Shown here: in pieces, positions 8,401 through 17,278 of the stretch
How the letters are laid out: each line of letters opens with the position of its first letter
Position numbering within the stretch: the stretch's first letter is position 1
NCBI GenBank assembly: GCA_001580565.1
Contig: LRBF01000250.1
Span: forward strand, 1 to 64,000
DNA: 64,000 nt
Direction of reading: 5' to 3'
Source: Caballeronia megalochromosomata
GTDB lineage: Bacteria > Pseudomonadota > Gammaproteobacteria > Burkholderiales > Burkholderiaceae
Position numbers and translations under genes: made by a program
Notes under the pieces: generated by a model
What the model saw: only the letters and a program-made list of their open reading frames with translations
Database searches by the model: none
Told to the model about the DNA's origin: nothing

Positions 8401-9388
8401 GAAAATGATCGAAGCCTTGCAACGTCAGAGAGAGCGGGGCGCCCGAGGCATCGCGCCAGGCGATTCCGGGCGCACCGGATGACTCGATTGTACCGATGCG
8501 GGTCAGCGGTACTTTCACGCTCGTCGCGATATTCGCGAGCGTTTCGCGCGCAGCGACCGGGGCGGTGAAGCAGAGCTCGTAGTCGTCGCCGCCCGCGAGC
8601 GTGCATGCGCGGCGCGCGGACTCGGGTAACGCGCGCACGGCGTCCGAGCACGGCACGGCATCGGCATTCACGACCGCGCGCACGCCCGAGCGTTTCAGAA
8701 TGTGCATGAGATCGCCGGCGAGGCCATCGGAGATATCGAGCGCCGCGTGCGCCACGCCGCGCAAGGCGAGGCCCAGCGCGACGCGCGGCTCGGGCCGTTC
8801 CAGCGCGCGCTTCCAGTCGGCGGCGGTGGCGTCATCGGGTGCGCGCCATTCGCCGCGCAGCGCGCCGAGTCCCGCGCGCGCATCGCCCAGCGTGCCGGAT
8901 ACCCAGATATCGTCGCCGGGCTGCGCGGCATCGCGACGCAAGGCCGCGCCATGCGGCACGTCGCCGAAGACCGTGATGCAGAGGTTGAGCGGGCCGCTCG
9001 TCGTGTCGCCGCCGATGAGCGCGCAGTCGTGACGCTCGGCGAGCGCGAAGAGGCCGTCGCTGAATGCTTCGAGCCACGCTTCATCGGCGCGCGGCAACGC
9101 GAGCGCGAGCGTGAAGGCATGCGGTTTCGCGCCCATCGCGGCGAGGTCGGACAGGTTGACGGCGAGCGCCTTGTGGCCGAGCGCGTTCGGATCGACATCG
9201 GGAAAGAAATGGCGGCCTTCGACCAGCATGTCCGTCGAAATGGCGAGTTGATGCCCGGCGGGCGGCGCGATGAGTGCGCAGTCGTCGCCGATGCCGAGCG
9301 GCGTCGCGGCCGCGTCGTCATGACGTGGCGAAGGCGCCGTCGCGCGGCGTGCAAAGAAGCGGTCGATCAGAGAAAACTCGGAGAGCAT
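8390..9388 (-). CDS. thiL: Thiamine-monophosphate kinase
   Basis: ThiL phosphorylates thiamine monophosphate to thiamine pyrophosphate, using ATP. The 332-residue protein shows the family start (MLSEFSLIDRFF), GIGDDCALI metal/ATP-binding residues, the HFFPDVDP segment, GGDTTSGPL and the C-terminal GGDDYELCFT motif. ATG at 9388 matches the family N-terminus; a TTG at 9421 would add 11 residues. No TPP-riboswitch motif is visible upstream. It is the first gene of the leftward thiL-pgpA group and is divergent from maeB across about 250 bp. Confidence 0.95.
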   Translation of the reverse strand: MLSEFSLIDRFFARRATAPSPRHDDAAATPLGIGDDCALIAPPAGHQLAISTDMLVEGRHFFPDVDPNALGHKALAVNLSDLAAMGAKPHAFTLALALPRADEAWLEAFSDGLFALAERHDCALIGGDTTSGPLNLCITVFGDVPHGAALRRDAAQPGDDIWVSGTLGDARAGLGALRGEWRAPDDATAADWKRALERPEPRVALGLALRGVAHAALDISDGLAGDLMHILKRSGVRAVVNADAVPCSDAVRALPESARRACTLAGGDDYELCFTAPVAARETLANIATSVKVPLTRIGTIESSGAPGIAWRDASGAPLSLTLQGFDHFHAD

Positions 9389-9641
9389 CGTCGGCGATGA
9401 ATAGGTTTTGGTGCACTGCAAGATGAAAGCGCGGTGTCGTGCAAGGACCGCGAAAACGCCGGCCGCGTGTCTCGAAAAAATCGGATGACGCGTCGCGAGC
9501 CTTGCCCCGCGAGGCGATCAGACGTTTTCCAGTCATGGCACTTGTAGCCGAAATGCATGGAGCGCCGGCCGAAACCGGTCCTGATTGGCGCTACAATGCG
9601 TTCGAGCTTCCATTCTAAATCCCGCACCGCTAGCCCGCCTT

Positions 9642-11936
9642 ATGACGACTGACGCCAATACGAAGTTGCGCGAAGCCGCGCTCGACTATCACGAATTTCC
9701 CGTTCCCGGAAAGATCGCGATTGCGCCCACGAAGCAGATGATCAACCAGCGGGACCTCGCGCTCGCCTACTCGCCGGGCGTCGCGTTCGCGTGCGAAGCG
9801 ATCGTCGAAGATCCGCTGAACGCCGCGCGTTTCACCGCGCGCAGCAACCTCGTGGGTGTCGTGTCGAATGGCACGGCCGTGCTGGGTCTCGGCAATATCG
9901 GGCCGCTCGCGTCGAAGCCGGTGATGGAAGGCAAGGCCGTGCTCTTCAAGAAGTTCGCCGGCATCGACGTGTTCGATATCGAGCTGAACGAAAGCGATCC
10001 GCACAAGCTCGTGGACGTGATCGCCGCGCTGGAGCCGACCTTCGGCGGCATCAATCTGGAAGACATCAAGGCGCCGGACTGCTTCATCGTCGAGCGCGAA
10101 TGCCGCAAGCGCATGAAGATTCCCGTGTTCCACGACGACCAGCACGGCACGGCGATCGTCGTCGCGGCGGCGGTCACCAATGGGTTGAAAGTCGTCGGCA
10201 AGAGCATCGGCGAAGTGAAGCTCGTCGCGTCGGGCGCGGGCGCGGCGGCGCTGGCCTGCCTGAACCTGCTCGTCGATCTCGGCATGAAGCGCGAGAACAT
10301 CTACGTGACCGATCTCGCCGGCGTGGTCTACAAGGGCCGCGTCGAGCTCATGGATCCGGACAAGGAACTGTTCGCGCGCGAAACCAGCGCGCGCACGCTC
10401 GCCGAAGTGATGGAAGGCGCGGACGTGTTCCTCGGCTTGTCAGCGGGCGGCGTGCTCAAGCAGGACATGGTCAAGCAGATGGCCGCGAAACCGCTGATTC
10501 TCGCGCTCGCCAATCCGACGCCGGAAATCCTGCCGGAACTCGCGCTCGAAGTGCGTCCGGACGCGGTGCTCGCCACGGGCCGTACCGACTATCCGAATCA
10601 GGTCAACAACGTTCTCTGTTTCCCCTTCATCTTCCGTGGCGCGCTCGATGTCGGCGCGACCGTGATCACGAAGGAAATGGAAATCGCCGCGGTGAACGCG
10701 ATCGCGGAACTGGCGCGTCAGGAGCAGAGCGATATCGTCGCGACCGCTTACGGCATTCAGGATCTGTCGTTCGGTCCGGAATATCTGATTCCGAAGCCGT
10801 TCGATCCGCGTCTGATCGTGAAGATCGCGCCGGCGGTGGCGAAGGCCGCGATGGATTGCGGCGTGGCGACGCGTCCGATCGAGGACATGGAAGCGTACGA
10901 GCAGCATCTGCAGCAGTTCGTCTATCACAGCGGCACCACGATGAAGCCCGTGTTCCAGCTCGCGCGCAGCGTGGAGCCGGAGAAAAAGCGCATCGTGTTC
11001 GCGGAGGGCGAGGAGGAGCGCGTGCTGCGCGCGGTGCAGATCGCCGTCGATGAAAAGATCGCGAAGCCGATTCTCATCGGCCGGCCGGCGGTGATCGAGC
11101 AGCGCATCCAGAAGTTCGGCCTGCGTCTTACGCCCGGCACCGATTTCAGCGTGGTCGATACGGATCACGACGAGCGTTACCGCGACTTCTGGCAGTCGTA
11201 CGCGAAGATGATGGCGAGAAAGGGCATCAGCCAGCAGATGGCGAAGCTCGAAATGCGCCGCCGCACGACGCTCATCGGCGCGATGCTCGTGCAGAAGGGC
11301 GAAGCCGACGGCATGATCTGCGGCACGGTGAGCACGACGCATCGTCATCTGCACTTCATCGATCAGGTTATCGGCAAGAAGGAAGGCGCGAAGGTCTACG
11401 CGGCGATGAACGCGCTCGTGCTGCCGGGCCGGCAGATTTTTATCGTCGATACGCACGTGAACGTCGACCCGACGCCCGAGCAGCTCGCCGAGATCACGAT
11501 TCTGGCGGCGGAAGAGGTGAAGCGCTTCGGCATCGTGCCGAAGATCGCGCTGCTGTCGCATTCGAACTTCGGCACGAGCAACGCGCCGAGCGCGCAGAAG
11601 ATGCGCGACGTGCTCGCCATCCTGAAGGAGCGCGCGCCCGATCTGGATGTGGATGGCGAAATGCACGGCGACGTCGCGCTGGATGCGCGCCTGCGCCGCG
11701 AAGTCCTGCCGGAATCGACGCTCGAAGGCGATGCGAATCTGCTGATCCTGCCGAACATCGACGCGGCGAACATCTCGTACAACCTGCTGAAGACGGCGGC
11801 CGGAAGCGGCATCGCGATCGGGCCGATCCTGCTGGGCGCGGCGAAGCCGGTGCATGTGCTGACGTCGTCGGCGACGGTGCGGCGTATCGTCAATATGACG
11901 GCGTTGCTGGTGGCGGATGCGTCGGCGGCGCGTTAG
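9642..11936 (+). CDS. maeB: NADP-dependent malic enzyme with phosphotransacetylase-like domain
   Basis: This 764-residue hybrid malic enzyme oxidatively decarboxylates malate to pyruvate, making NADPH. Residues 1-430 form the malic-enzyme part (YSPGVAFACE, FHDDQHGTAI, NPTPEILPE). Residues about 440-764 form a PTA-like domain (RIVFAEGEEERVLRA, SHSNFGTSNAPSA), which in MaeB proteins binds acetyl-CoA as a regulator and is usually catalytically inactive. ATG at 9642 fits the family N-terminus; an upstream in-frame extension begins in the thiL-maeB intergenic region. A TACAAT at 9592-9597 may be its -10. A strong terminator follows the stop. Confidence 0.96.
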   Translation: MTTDANTKLREAALDYHEFPVPGKIAIAPTKQMINQRDLALAYSPGVAFACEAIVEDPLNAARFTARSNLVGVVSNGTAVLGLGNIGPLASKPVMEGKAVLFKKFAGIDVFDIELNESDPHKLVDVIAALEPTFGGINLEDIKAPDCFIVERECRKRMKIPVFHDDQHGTAIVVAAAVTNGLKVVGKSIGEVKLVASGAGAAALACLNLLVDLGMKRENIYVTDLAGVVYKGRVELMDPDKELFARETSARTLAEVMEGADVFLGLSAGGVLKQDMVKQMAAKPLILALANPTPEILPELALEVRPDAVLATGRTDYPNQVNNVLCFPFIFRGALDVGATVITKEMEIAAVNAIAELARQEQSDIVATAYGIQDLSFGPEYLIPKPFDPRLIVKIAPAVAKAAMDCGVATRPIEDMEAYEQHLQQFVYHSGTTMKPVFQLARSVEPEKKRIVFAEGEEERVLRAVQIAVDEKIAKPILIGRPAVIEQRIQKFGLRLTPGTDFSVVDTDHDERYRDFWQSYAKMMARKGISQQMAKLEMRRRTTLIGAMLVQKGEADGMICGTVSTTHRHLHFIDQVIGKKEGAKVYAAMNALVLPGRQIFIVDTHVNVDPTPEQLAEITILAAEEVKRFGIVPKIALLSHSNFGTSNAPSAQKMRDVLAILKERAPDLDVDGEMHGDVALDARLRREVLPESTLEGDANLLILPNIDAANISYNLLKTAAGSGIAIGPILLGAAKPVHVLTSSATVRRIVNMTALLVADASAAR

Positions 11937-11957
11937 TCGAGGTTTGGCGTGAGATGA

Positions 11958-11998
11958 AACGCGGCGGGCTCACCGAACTGAGCCCGCCGCGTTTTTTT
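11958..11998 (+). terminator. Rho-independent terminator of maeB
   Basis: A 15-bp perfect stem (11958-11972 with 11979-11993), GC-rich, loop CCGAAC, is followed by a run of T to about 11998. It starts 22 bp after the maeB stop. Confidence 0.92.
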
Positions 11999-12006
11999 GT
12001 CCGGGC

Positions 12007-12039
12007 AAAAAAAAAGCGTGCCGTGTGACCACGGCACGC
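12007..12039 (-). terminator. Leftward Rho-independent terminator without an annotated gene
   Basis: A 10-bp perfect stem GCGTGCCGTG/CACGGCACGC (12016-12025 and 12030-12039) is preceded on the plus strand by nine A residues (12007-12015), which read as a U-tract on the minus strand. There is no T-run on the plus side, so it ends leftward transcription. The nearest minus-strand coding gene to the right is rsmE, beyond two plus-strand genes, so a non-coding transcript is the simplest explanation. Confidence 0.75.
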
Positions 12040-12165
12040 CCGAGAAAAAGCAAAAGAGGGGTATCTGCTTTAACCCGCAAAAACGCGGGATCGTCGGCGG
12101 AGCGCGATGCCGTGAAGCTGGCGACGAGTGAGGCGGCCCGTCCAGAGGCTTCAAGATCCCACGTG
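12007..12165 (-). ncRNA. Candidate small RNA between maeB and the RNase gene
   Basis: An inferred leftward transcript of about 160 nt ends at the orphan terminator. On the minus strand a GATAAT (plus 12172-12177) could be the -10, with only a weak TGAGAG/CTGAGA -35 about 17-18 bp upstream. Inside lies a CCCGC-GTTTTT-GCGGG hairpin and a U-rich stretch before the terminator. I do not recognise the sequence as 6S, 4.5S, tmRNA or another named family. The remainder of 12166-12372 is AT-richer than the flanks and holds no supportable gene. Confidence 0.35.
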
Positions 12166-12372
12166 CCAATTATTATCCTGCTCGGGTTAAAAATCTCTCA
12201 GATTAGGGCTAATTGTTCAGATGAAATGCTGATCAGGAATTGCGCAATTGCGCCGAATTGAGAAAAAATTTCCGATTTTCCGCTCAACGTTGCTTCGCCC
12301 TGTCATTAGCGATACCCTTACATCTTTCATGGTCGCCGGATTCTGGTGTAACGCGAGGACAACCGTTTGGTG

Positions 12373-12852
12373 ATGCGCGCGAGGGGGCTCTCCTTTTTCG
12401 TCGCCCTGAGCGTCCTTTTGGGCGCATGCGGCAAGGATGAACCTCGAAGCGGCGTTCCGGAACCGGTTGCTTCGGCGAGTCCGGCGCCGGTCTCGCCGGC
12501 AGAGCCGGTCCGGGAAGCGCAGGCGAGGCAACCGGACGCGACCGGCGGGCAGGAGCGTGACGGACTGGCCACCGTCCACATTGCGCAGTTGCCGAGGCAA
12601 GCGGTCGCGACCTTGCGGCTGATCGAAACGGGTGGCCCATTCCCTTACGAGAAGGACGGCGTCGTGTTCGGCAATCGCGAGCGTGTGCTTCCGCGTCATC
12701 CACGCGGCTACTACCACGAATACACGGTTCCCACGCCACGCGCGCGGGATCGCGGCGCGCGCCGGATTGTGTGTGGCGGCCCGAAGCAGCAGGTCGGCGA
12801 TTGCTACTACACCGACGACCACTACGCCACTTTCAAACGGATTGCGGATTAA
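12373..12852 (+). CDS. Lipoprotein guanyl-specific ribonuclease (RNase Sa/barnase family)
   Basis: This 159-residue protein has a lipoprotein signal with lipobox LGAC (Cys19), a Pro/Ala/Glu-rich linker to about residue 65, and a C-terminal microbial RNase domain. NRERVLP, GYYHEYTV.TP and RRIVCG...YYTDDHYATF match Streptomyces RNase Sa closely; the catalytic triad would be Glu116, Arg131 and His150. Family members cleave RNA after guanosine. The lipid anchor predicts periplasm-facing or surface attachment, and Gly at +2 suggests the outer membrane. In-frame TTG (12367) and GTG (12370) starts lie closer to the GAGGA ribosome site at about 12352-12358, so the start could shift by two codons. A barstar-like gene begins 16 bp downstream. 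Confidence 0.85.
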   Translation: MRARGLSFFVALSVLLGACGKDEPRSGVPEPVASASPAPVSPAEPVREAQARQPDATGGQERDGLATVHIAQLPRQAVATLRLIETGGPFPYEKDGVVFGNRERVLPRHPRGYYHEYTVPTPRARDRGARRIVCGGPKQQVGDCYYTDDHYATFKRIAD

Positions 12853-12868
12853 CTACGGGATTTACGGC

Positions 12869-13432
12869 ATGAGCGACAACATCTACGCGCACGACCACAG
12901 CGTCGCGAGTGATCTTTTCGCCACCGGCGATGGCAACCTGTTTCAGCGAGTATTGCGGCTACGCATGACAGAACACGACAACAGACCCGACGACGAGACC
13001 AGGCCTGAGGCGTGCCATCCGCAAGAGGATCCGGAAGCGCTGTTCGCCACGGTGCGGCCGAATATCGTGCAGTCGATCCGTGCTTTCCGCGTGCAGGAAC
13101 TCGCGGACGAAGCGAACCGGCTCGGCCAGCATTTTCTCTACGCCTATCTCGGCCACGCGCAGAGCAAGCAGGAAGTGCTGGAGACCATCGCGCTGTCGTT
13201 TCTGTTTCCCAAGCACTTCGGCAAGAACTACGACGCGCTCTACGATTCCCTCACCGATCTGGTTCACAAGGCCGGCTCGCAACCGGGTTTCGTGATCGTG
13301 CTCGAACAACTGCCGATTGCGCAGAAGTTCGACAAGGAGGGCCGGGAAGTGCTGCTCGACGTATTCCGCGACGCGGCGGAATTCTGGGCGGAAAGAAAAG
13401 TGGCCTTCCGCGTGTTCTACTCGTTCGTCTGA
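12869..13432 (+). CDS. Barstar-family ribonuclease inhibitor
   Basis: This 187-residue protein has a C-terminal barstar-like domain (about residues 95-187). Visible features are FPKHFGKNYDALYDSLTDL, the helix and Asp/Tyr cluster that in barstar plugs the barnase active site, and a C-terminal strand VAFRVFYSF. The first 90 residues are acidic and variable; an internal Met (MTEHDN, 12965) is an alternative start. Lying 16 bp after the RNase gene, it is presumably the cytoplasmic inhibitor that protects the cell from unexported enzyme. Binding of this particular nuclease is inferred from adjacency. Confidence 0.85.
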   Translation: MSDNIYAHDHSVASDLFATGDGNLFQRVLRLRMTEHDNRPDDETRPEACHPQEDPEALFATVRPNIVQSIRAFRVQELADEANRLGQHFLYAYLGHAQSKQEVLETIALSFLFPKHFGKNYDALYDSLTDLVHKAGSQPGFVIVLEQLPIAQKFDKEGREVLLDVFRDAAEFWAERKVAFRVFYSFV

Positions 13433-13470
13433 AGTAGCGCGGCGGCGCGAACGCGCCAGACAATACAAGC

Positions 13471-13517
13471 AACAGCCCGATGGGTGCAGCCGAGCGGCGC
13501 GCCCATCGGGCTGTTTT
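13471..13517 (+). terminator. Terminator after the barstar gene
   Basis: Complementary arms AACAGCCCGATGGG (13471-13484) and CCCATCGGGCTGTT (13502-13515) enclose a 17-base loop and are followed by a short T-run. It lies between the convergent barstar and rsmE genes. Confidence 0.8.
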
Positions 13518-13538
13518 CGTTGGGGTGTCGCGCGGGAA

Positions 13539-14276
13539 TCACCAGCCGCCCCAACGCGCGGCCAGCGCCGCGAGCACCGCGATGCCCGCCGTTTCCGTGC
13601 GCAGCACGCGCGGACCGAGCCCGAGCGCGGAAAAGCCCGCGTCGATGATGGCGGCTTCCTCACCGGGCGAGAAACCCGCCTCCGGTCCGATCAGCAACGT
13701 GACCGGACCGCGCGGCGCATCGGCGGGCAGCGCTGCGAAGCTCACCTCGGCGCGCGGCGAAAGCAGCAGGCGCAGTTCGCCATCGACGGCGGCGGGCAGA
13801 TCGGCGAGCCAGGCGTGGAGATCGCGCGGCGGTGCGACATCGGGCACGCGATTGCGTCCGCACTGCTCGCACGCCGCGCGCGTGAGCGCCTGCCAGTGCG
13901 CCTGGCGCTTGGACGCACGCTCGCCGGCGAGGCGCACGACGCCGCGCTCGGCGGTGATCGGCGCAATGGCCGCAACGCCCAGTTCCACCGCCTTCTCGAT
14001 GAGCCAGTCCATCTTGTCGCCGCCCGCGACACCTTGCGCGAGCGTCAAGCGATAAGGCGGCTCCGCCTCGCGATCGTCGTGTTCGTCGATGCGCACGGTC
14101 GCCGCGCGTTTCGCGATGTCGATGAGCTCGCCGCGATATTCACCGCCGCGGCCATCGAAGAGGGTGACCGGATCGCCCGTTTGCAGACGCAGGACGTGCA
14201 CGTGACGCACGACGTCGTCGGGAAGGGAGAGGGTGTGGCCCACCGAAAGCGGACCGTCGACATGAAAACGTGGCAT
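13539..14276 (-). CDS. rsmE: 16S rRNA (uracil(1498)-N(3))-methyltransferase
   Basis: This 245-residue SPOUT-class methyltransferase methylates N3 of U1498 in 16S rRNA, using SAM. The N-terminal PUA-like domain starts MPRFHVDGPL. The C-terminal trefoil-knot SAM site is evident in LLIGPEAGFSPGEEAAI, LGLGPRVLRTETA and a following Ala-rich helix. Length and start fit the family. It converges with the barstar gene and lies 63 bp downstream of the VOC gene, possibly in the same transcript. Confidence 0.94.
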   Translation of the reverse strand: MPRFHVDGPLSVGHTLSLPDDVVRHVHVLRLQTGDPVTLFDGRGGEYRGELIDIAKRAATVRIDEHDDREAEPPYRLTLAQGVAGGDKMDWLIEKAVELGVAAIAPITAERGVVRLAGERASKRQAHWQALTRAACEQCGRNRVPDVAPPRDLHAWLADLPAAVDGELRLLLSPRAEVSFAALPADAPRGPVTLLIGPEAGFSPGEEAAIIDAGFSALGLGPRVLRTETAGIAVLAALAARWGGW

Positions 14277-14339
14277 GAATGGTCGATCGCGAACGTTCCG
14301 CCCGCGGATAGTGGTGACGCCTGCCGGCGACGCGGCGCT

Positions 14340-14753
14340 TCAGCGCAGATGCCGCGCGATCGCCCAGCGATAGCCGTCCGGGTCTTCGAACTGCGCGAAG
14401 CGATCGCCCCAGAACTGGTCCTGCGGCTCGATGAGCGCCTTAGCGCCGACGGCGAGCGCGTGCTGAAAAGTCGCGTCGACGTCATCGACGTACAGATAGA
14501 ACGACTGCGGCGCCATCTGCCCCGAACTCTTCGGCGTGCGCGCCTGCGAACCGTACGCGCCTTCAGGTGCGAACATCACGATCAACTGCCCGCGATACGT
14601 CATCTCGACATGGATGACGGTGCCGTCGTCGTTCACGCTGTCGCGCACCGCGAAGCCTAGCGCCTTTTCATAGAACGCGATGCTCACGCGCGCGTCGCGC
14701 ACGGTGAGATACGGAGTCAACCAGGGCACGTCGGCGGGGCGAGGGTCGGTCAT
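14340..14753 (-). CDS. VOC-family (glyoxalase/bleomycin-resistance-like) protein
   Basis: This 137-residue protein has the paired beta-alpha-beta-beta-beta modules of the vicinal-oxygen-chelate superfamily: LTVRDARVSIAFYEKALGF in the first half, and FYLYVDDVDATFQHALAVGAK with FEDPDGYRWAIARH at the end. It resembles the PhnB/YdeI-like group of uncertain substrate. The start MTDPRP (14753) is preferred; a Met three codons upstream is possible. No partner enzyme in the neighbourhood identifies its role. Confidence 0.8.
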   Translation of the reverse strand: MTDPRPADVPWLTPYLTVRDARVSIAFYEKALGFAVRDSVNDDGTVIHVEMTYRGQLIVMFAPEGAYGSQARTPKSSGQMAPQSFYLYVDDVDATFQHALAVGAKALIEPQDQFWGDRFAQFEDPDGYRWAIARHLR

Positions 14754-15185
14754 CGAAAGCACTCCTTGAAGCCTTGCTGCTGAACATTAGCGAACATTTT
14801 GCCATGAAGCCGTACGAACATTGGACCGGCGAGGATTTTGCACATCGAGCGGATTTCGCCGGATGAACGTCCGTCGGCGGCGCGCATTACCGTGTAAGGT
14901 CACGTTTTGTCACGATGCGACGCACGCCGCGCGGTGCGGTTCCCGCGCATCGCCGAGCGTCGTTTGCACGGAACATGCCCGCGCGCCGGGACGTCTGGCC
15001 GCAGCGGATTCGCGCCTTGCAGGCGCATGTCAATCGGACCGGTCTGTTAGAATGACGGCCTCCCGATCCTCGTCGTTTCTCGTCGTTCCGGTCCTGAAAA
15101 CGTTGTGTCCTGCGGGTCCGGCTCGAGTGAGAAGTACTGCCAGAGAAGCACCGCGGATCATTTCAGGACCTGCCCCAGACTCGAC
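14754..15185. other. 432-bp intergenic region upstream of tkt
   Basis: No coding region can be supported here. A GTCACG pair around a short T-stretch occurs near 14898-14912. The only convincing regulatory element is the extended -10 listed separately. The transcript from it would have a 5' leader of about 125 nt before transketolase. Confidence 0.5.
15045..15053 (+). promoter_or_regulatory. Extended -10 promoter element for tkt
   Basis: TGTTAGAAT (TG-N-TAGAAT) sits 133 bp before the tkt start. The region at -35 spacing (about 15025-15030, GCATGT) is poor, so the call rests on the extended -10 alone. Confidence 0.4.
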
Positions 15186-17231
15186 ATGACGATCCCGACC
15201 TCCAGCCAGACCGCCCTCATGGCCAACGCAATCCGTGCGCTCGCCATGGACGCCGTTCAACAAGCCAACTCCGGTCACCCCGGCATGCCCATGGGCATGG
15301 CCGAAATCGGCGTCGCGCTGTGGTCGCGCCATCTGAAGCACAACCCGACGAACCCGCACTGGTTCGATCGCGACCGTTTCGTTTTGTCGAACGGTCATGG
15401 TTCGATGCTGCTGTACTCGCTCCTGCACCTCACCGGCTACGATCTGCCGCTCGCCGAGCTGAAGAATTTCCGCCAGTTGCATTCGAAGACGCCGGGCCAT
15501 CCGGAATACGGCATGACGGCCGGCGTCGAGACGACCACCGGCCCGCTCGGTCAGGGCGTCGGCAATGCGGTCGGCATGGCGCTCGCCGAAGCGCTGCTCG
15601 CCGCCGAATTCAACAAGGCGGACGCGAAGATCGTCGATCACTACACGTACGTGTTTCTCGGCGACGGCTGCCTGATGGAAGGCATCTCGCACGAAGCCTG
15701 CTCGCTCGCGGGCACGCTGAAGCTGAACAAGCTGATCGCGCTGTACGACGACAACGGCATCTCGATCGACGGCCACGTGGAGCACTGGTTCCACGACGAC
15801 ACGCCGAAGCGCTTCGAAGCGTACGGCTGGAACGTGATCCGCGCGGTGGACGGCCACAGCGTCGATGCGGTCGATGCCGCGATCGCTGCCGCGAAGAAGT
15901 CGGACAAGCCGACGCTGATCTGCTGCCGCACGGTCATCGGCAAGGGCGCGCCGACCAAGGCGGGCGGCCACGACGCGCACGGCGCGCCGCTCGGCGACAA
16001 GGAAATCGCGGCGACGCGCGCGGCCATCGGCTGGAATTACGGCCCCTTCGAAATTCCGCAGGAAGTCTACGCAGCGTGGGACGCTAAGGAACAAGGCACA
16101 CACGCTGAAAGCGCATGGAACAAGGCGTTCGACGCGTACAAGGCGAAGTACGCCAGCGAAGGCGCCGAATTCACGCGCCGCATGAGCGGCGAACTGCCCG
16201 CGAACTGGGCGGAAGCGGCCGCGAAGATCATCGAGGACGCGAACCAGAAGGCCGAAACCGTTGCGACGCGCAAGGCATCGCAGAACACGATCGAAGGGCT
16301 GGCTGCGGCGCTGCCGGAACTGCTCGGCGGCTCGGCCGATCTGACCGGTTCGAACCTGACCAACTGGAAGGCTTCCAAAGCGGTGCGTGCCGCAGGAGAT
16401 GCGGAAAACGCGAATCCTTCGGGCATCCAGTGGGGCAATCACATCAACTACGGCGTGCGCGAGTTCGGTATGAGCGCGGCCATCAACGGTCTCGCGCTGC
16501 ATGGCGGCTATCGTCCGTTCGGCGGCACGTTCCTGACGTTCTCGGACTACAGCCGCAACGCGCTGCGTGTCGCCGCGCTGATGAAGTCGCGCTCGATTTT
16601 CGTGTTTACGCACGATTCCATCGGCCTCGGTGAAGACGGCCCGACGCACCAGTCCATCGAGCACGTCTCCAGCCTGCGCCTGATCCCGAACCTGCAGACG
16701 TGGCGTCCGGCGGACACGGTCGAAACGGCCGTCGCGTGGACGCATGCGATCGCGCATCACGGTCCGTCGACGCTGATCTTCAGCCGTCAGAACCTGCAAT
16801 TCTCGCCGCGCAACGATATTCAGATCGCCAACATCGCGAAGGGCGGTTACGTGCTGCGCGACTGGAACGACGACATCCCCGCGCGCAAGATCATCCTCAT
16901 CGCGACCGGCTCGGAAGTGCAGCTCGCGATGGAAGCGGTCGAGGCGCTGGCGAAGGAAGGCATCGGCGCGCGCGTCGTGTCGATGCCCTGCACGAACCTG
17001 TTCGACAAGCAGGACGCCGAATACCGCGAGCGCGTGCTGCCCAAGGGCGTGGTGCGCGTGGCGATCGAGGCAGGCGTGACGGATTTCTGGCGCAAGTACG
17101 TGGGCCTCGAAGGCGGTGTGGTCGGTATCGACACGTTCGGCGAGTCGGCCCCGGCGGGCGCGCTGTTCAAGCATTTCGGCTTCACGGTGGAGAACGTCGT
17201 CAAGACGGCGAAGGCCGTTCTCGCCGCGTAA
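15186..17231 (+). CDS. tkt: Transketolase
   Basis: This 681-residue thiamine-diphosphate enzyme transfers two-carbon ketol units in the pentose phosphate pathway (or Calvin cycle). Features in order: substrate His in SGHPGMPMG, SNGHGSMLLYS, the ThDP motif GDGCLMEG to DDNGIS, then the pyrimidine domain with HDSIGLGEDGPTHQ and the C-terminal domain. ATG at 15186 matches the family (MTIPTSSQ). It is followed 47 bp later by gapA in the same direction, a tkt-gap arrangement common in beta-proteobacteria and probably co-transcribed. Confidence 0.96.
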   Translation: MTIPTSSQTALMANAIRALAMDAVQQANSGHPGMPMGMAEIGVALWSRHLKHNPTNPHWFDRDRFVLSNGHGSMLLYSLLHLTGYDLPLAELKNFRQLHSKTPGHPEYGMTAGVETTTGPLGQGVGNAVGMALAEALLAAEFNKADAKIVDHYTYVFLGDGCLMEGISHEACSLAGTLKLNKLIALYDDNGISIDGHVEHWFHDDTPKRFEAYGWNVIRAVDGHSVDAVDAAIAAAKKSDKPTLICCRTVIGKGAPTKAGGHDAHGAPLGDKEIAATRAAIGWNYGPFEIPQEVYAAWDAKEQGTHAESAWNKAFDAYKAKYASEGAEFTRRMSGELPANWAEAAAKIIEDANQKAETVATRKASQNTIEGLAAALPELLGGSADLTGSNLTNWKASKAVRAAGDAENANPSGIQWGNHINYGVREFGMSAAINGLALHGGYRPFGGTFLTFSDYSRNALRVAALMKSRSIFVFTHDSIGLGEDGPTHQSIEHVSSLRLIPNLQTWRPADTVETAVAWTHAIAHHGPSTLIFSRQNLQFSPRNDIQIANIAKGGYVLRDWNDDIPARKIILIATGSEVQLAMEAVEALAKEGIGARVVSMPCTNLFDKQDAEYRERVLPKGVVRVAIEAGVTDFWRKYVGLEGGVVGIDTFGESAPAGALFKHFGFTVENVVKTAKAVLAA

Positions 17232-17278
17232 GCACTGATCTCAGCGAAGCAAGTTTTTTTGAGCCAAGGAGATAGACC

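Noticed and set aside
9389..9641. TPP riboswitch upstream of thiL
   Set aside because: No THI-box-like CTGAGA / ACCTGATCTGG elements are visible in the region before thiL.
15030..17174. 714-codon open frame antisense to tkt
   Set aside because: It mirrors transketolase in the opposite strand; high GC3 leaves antisense frames open. Its translation is His/Arg-rich without any domain.
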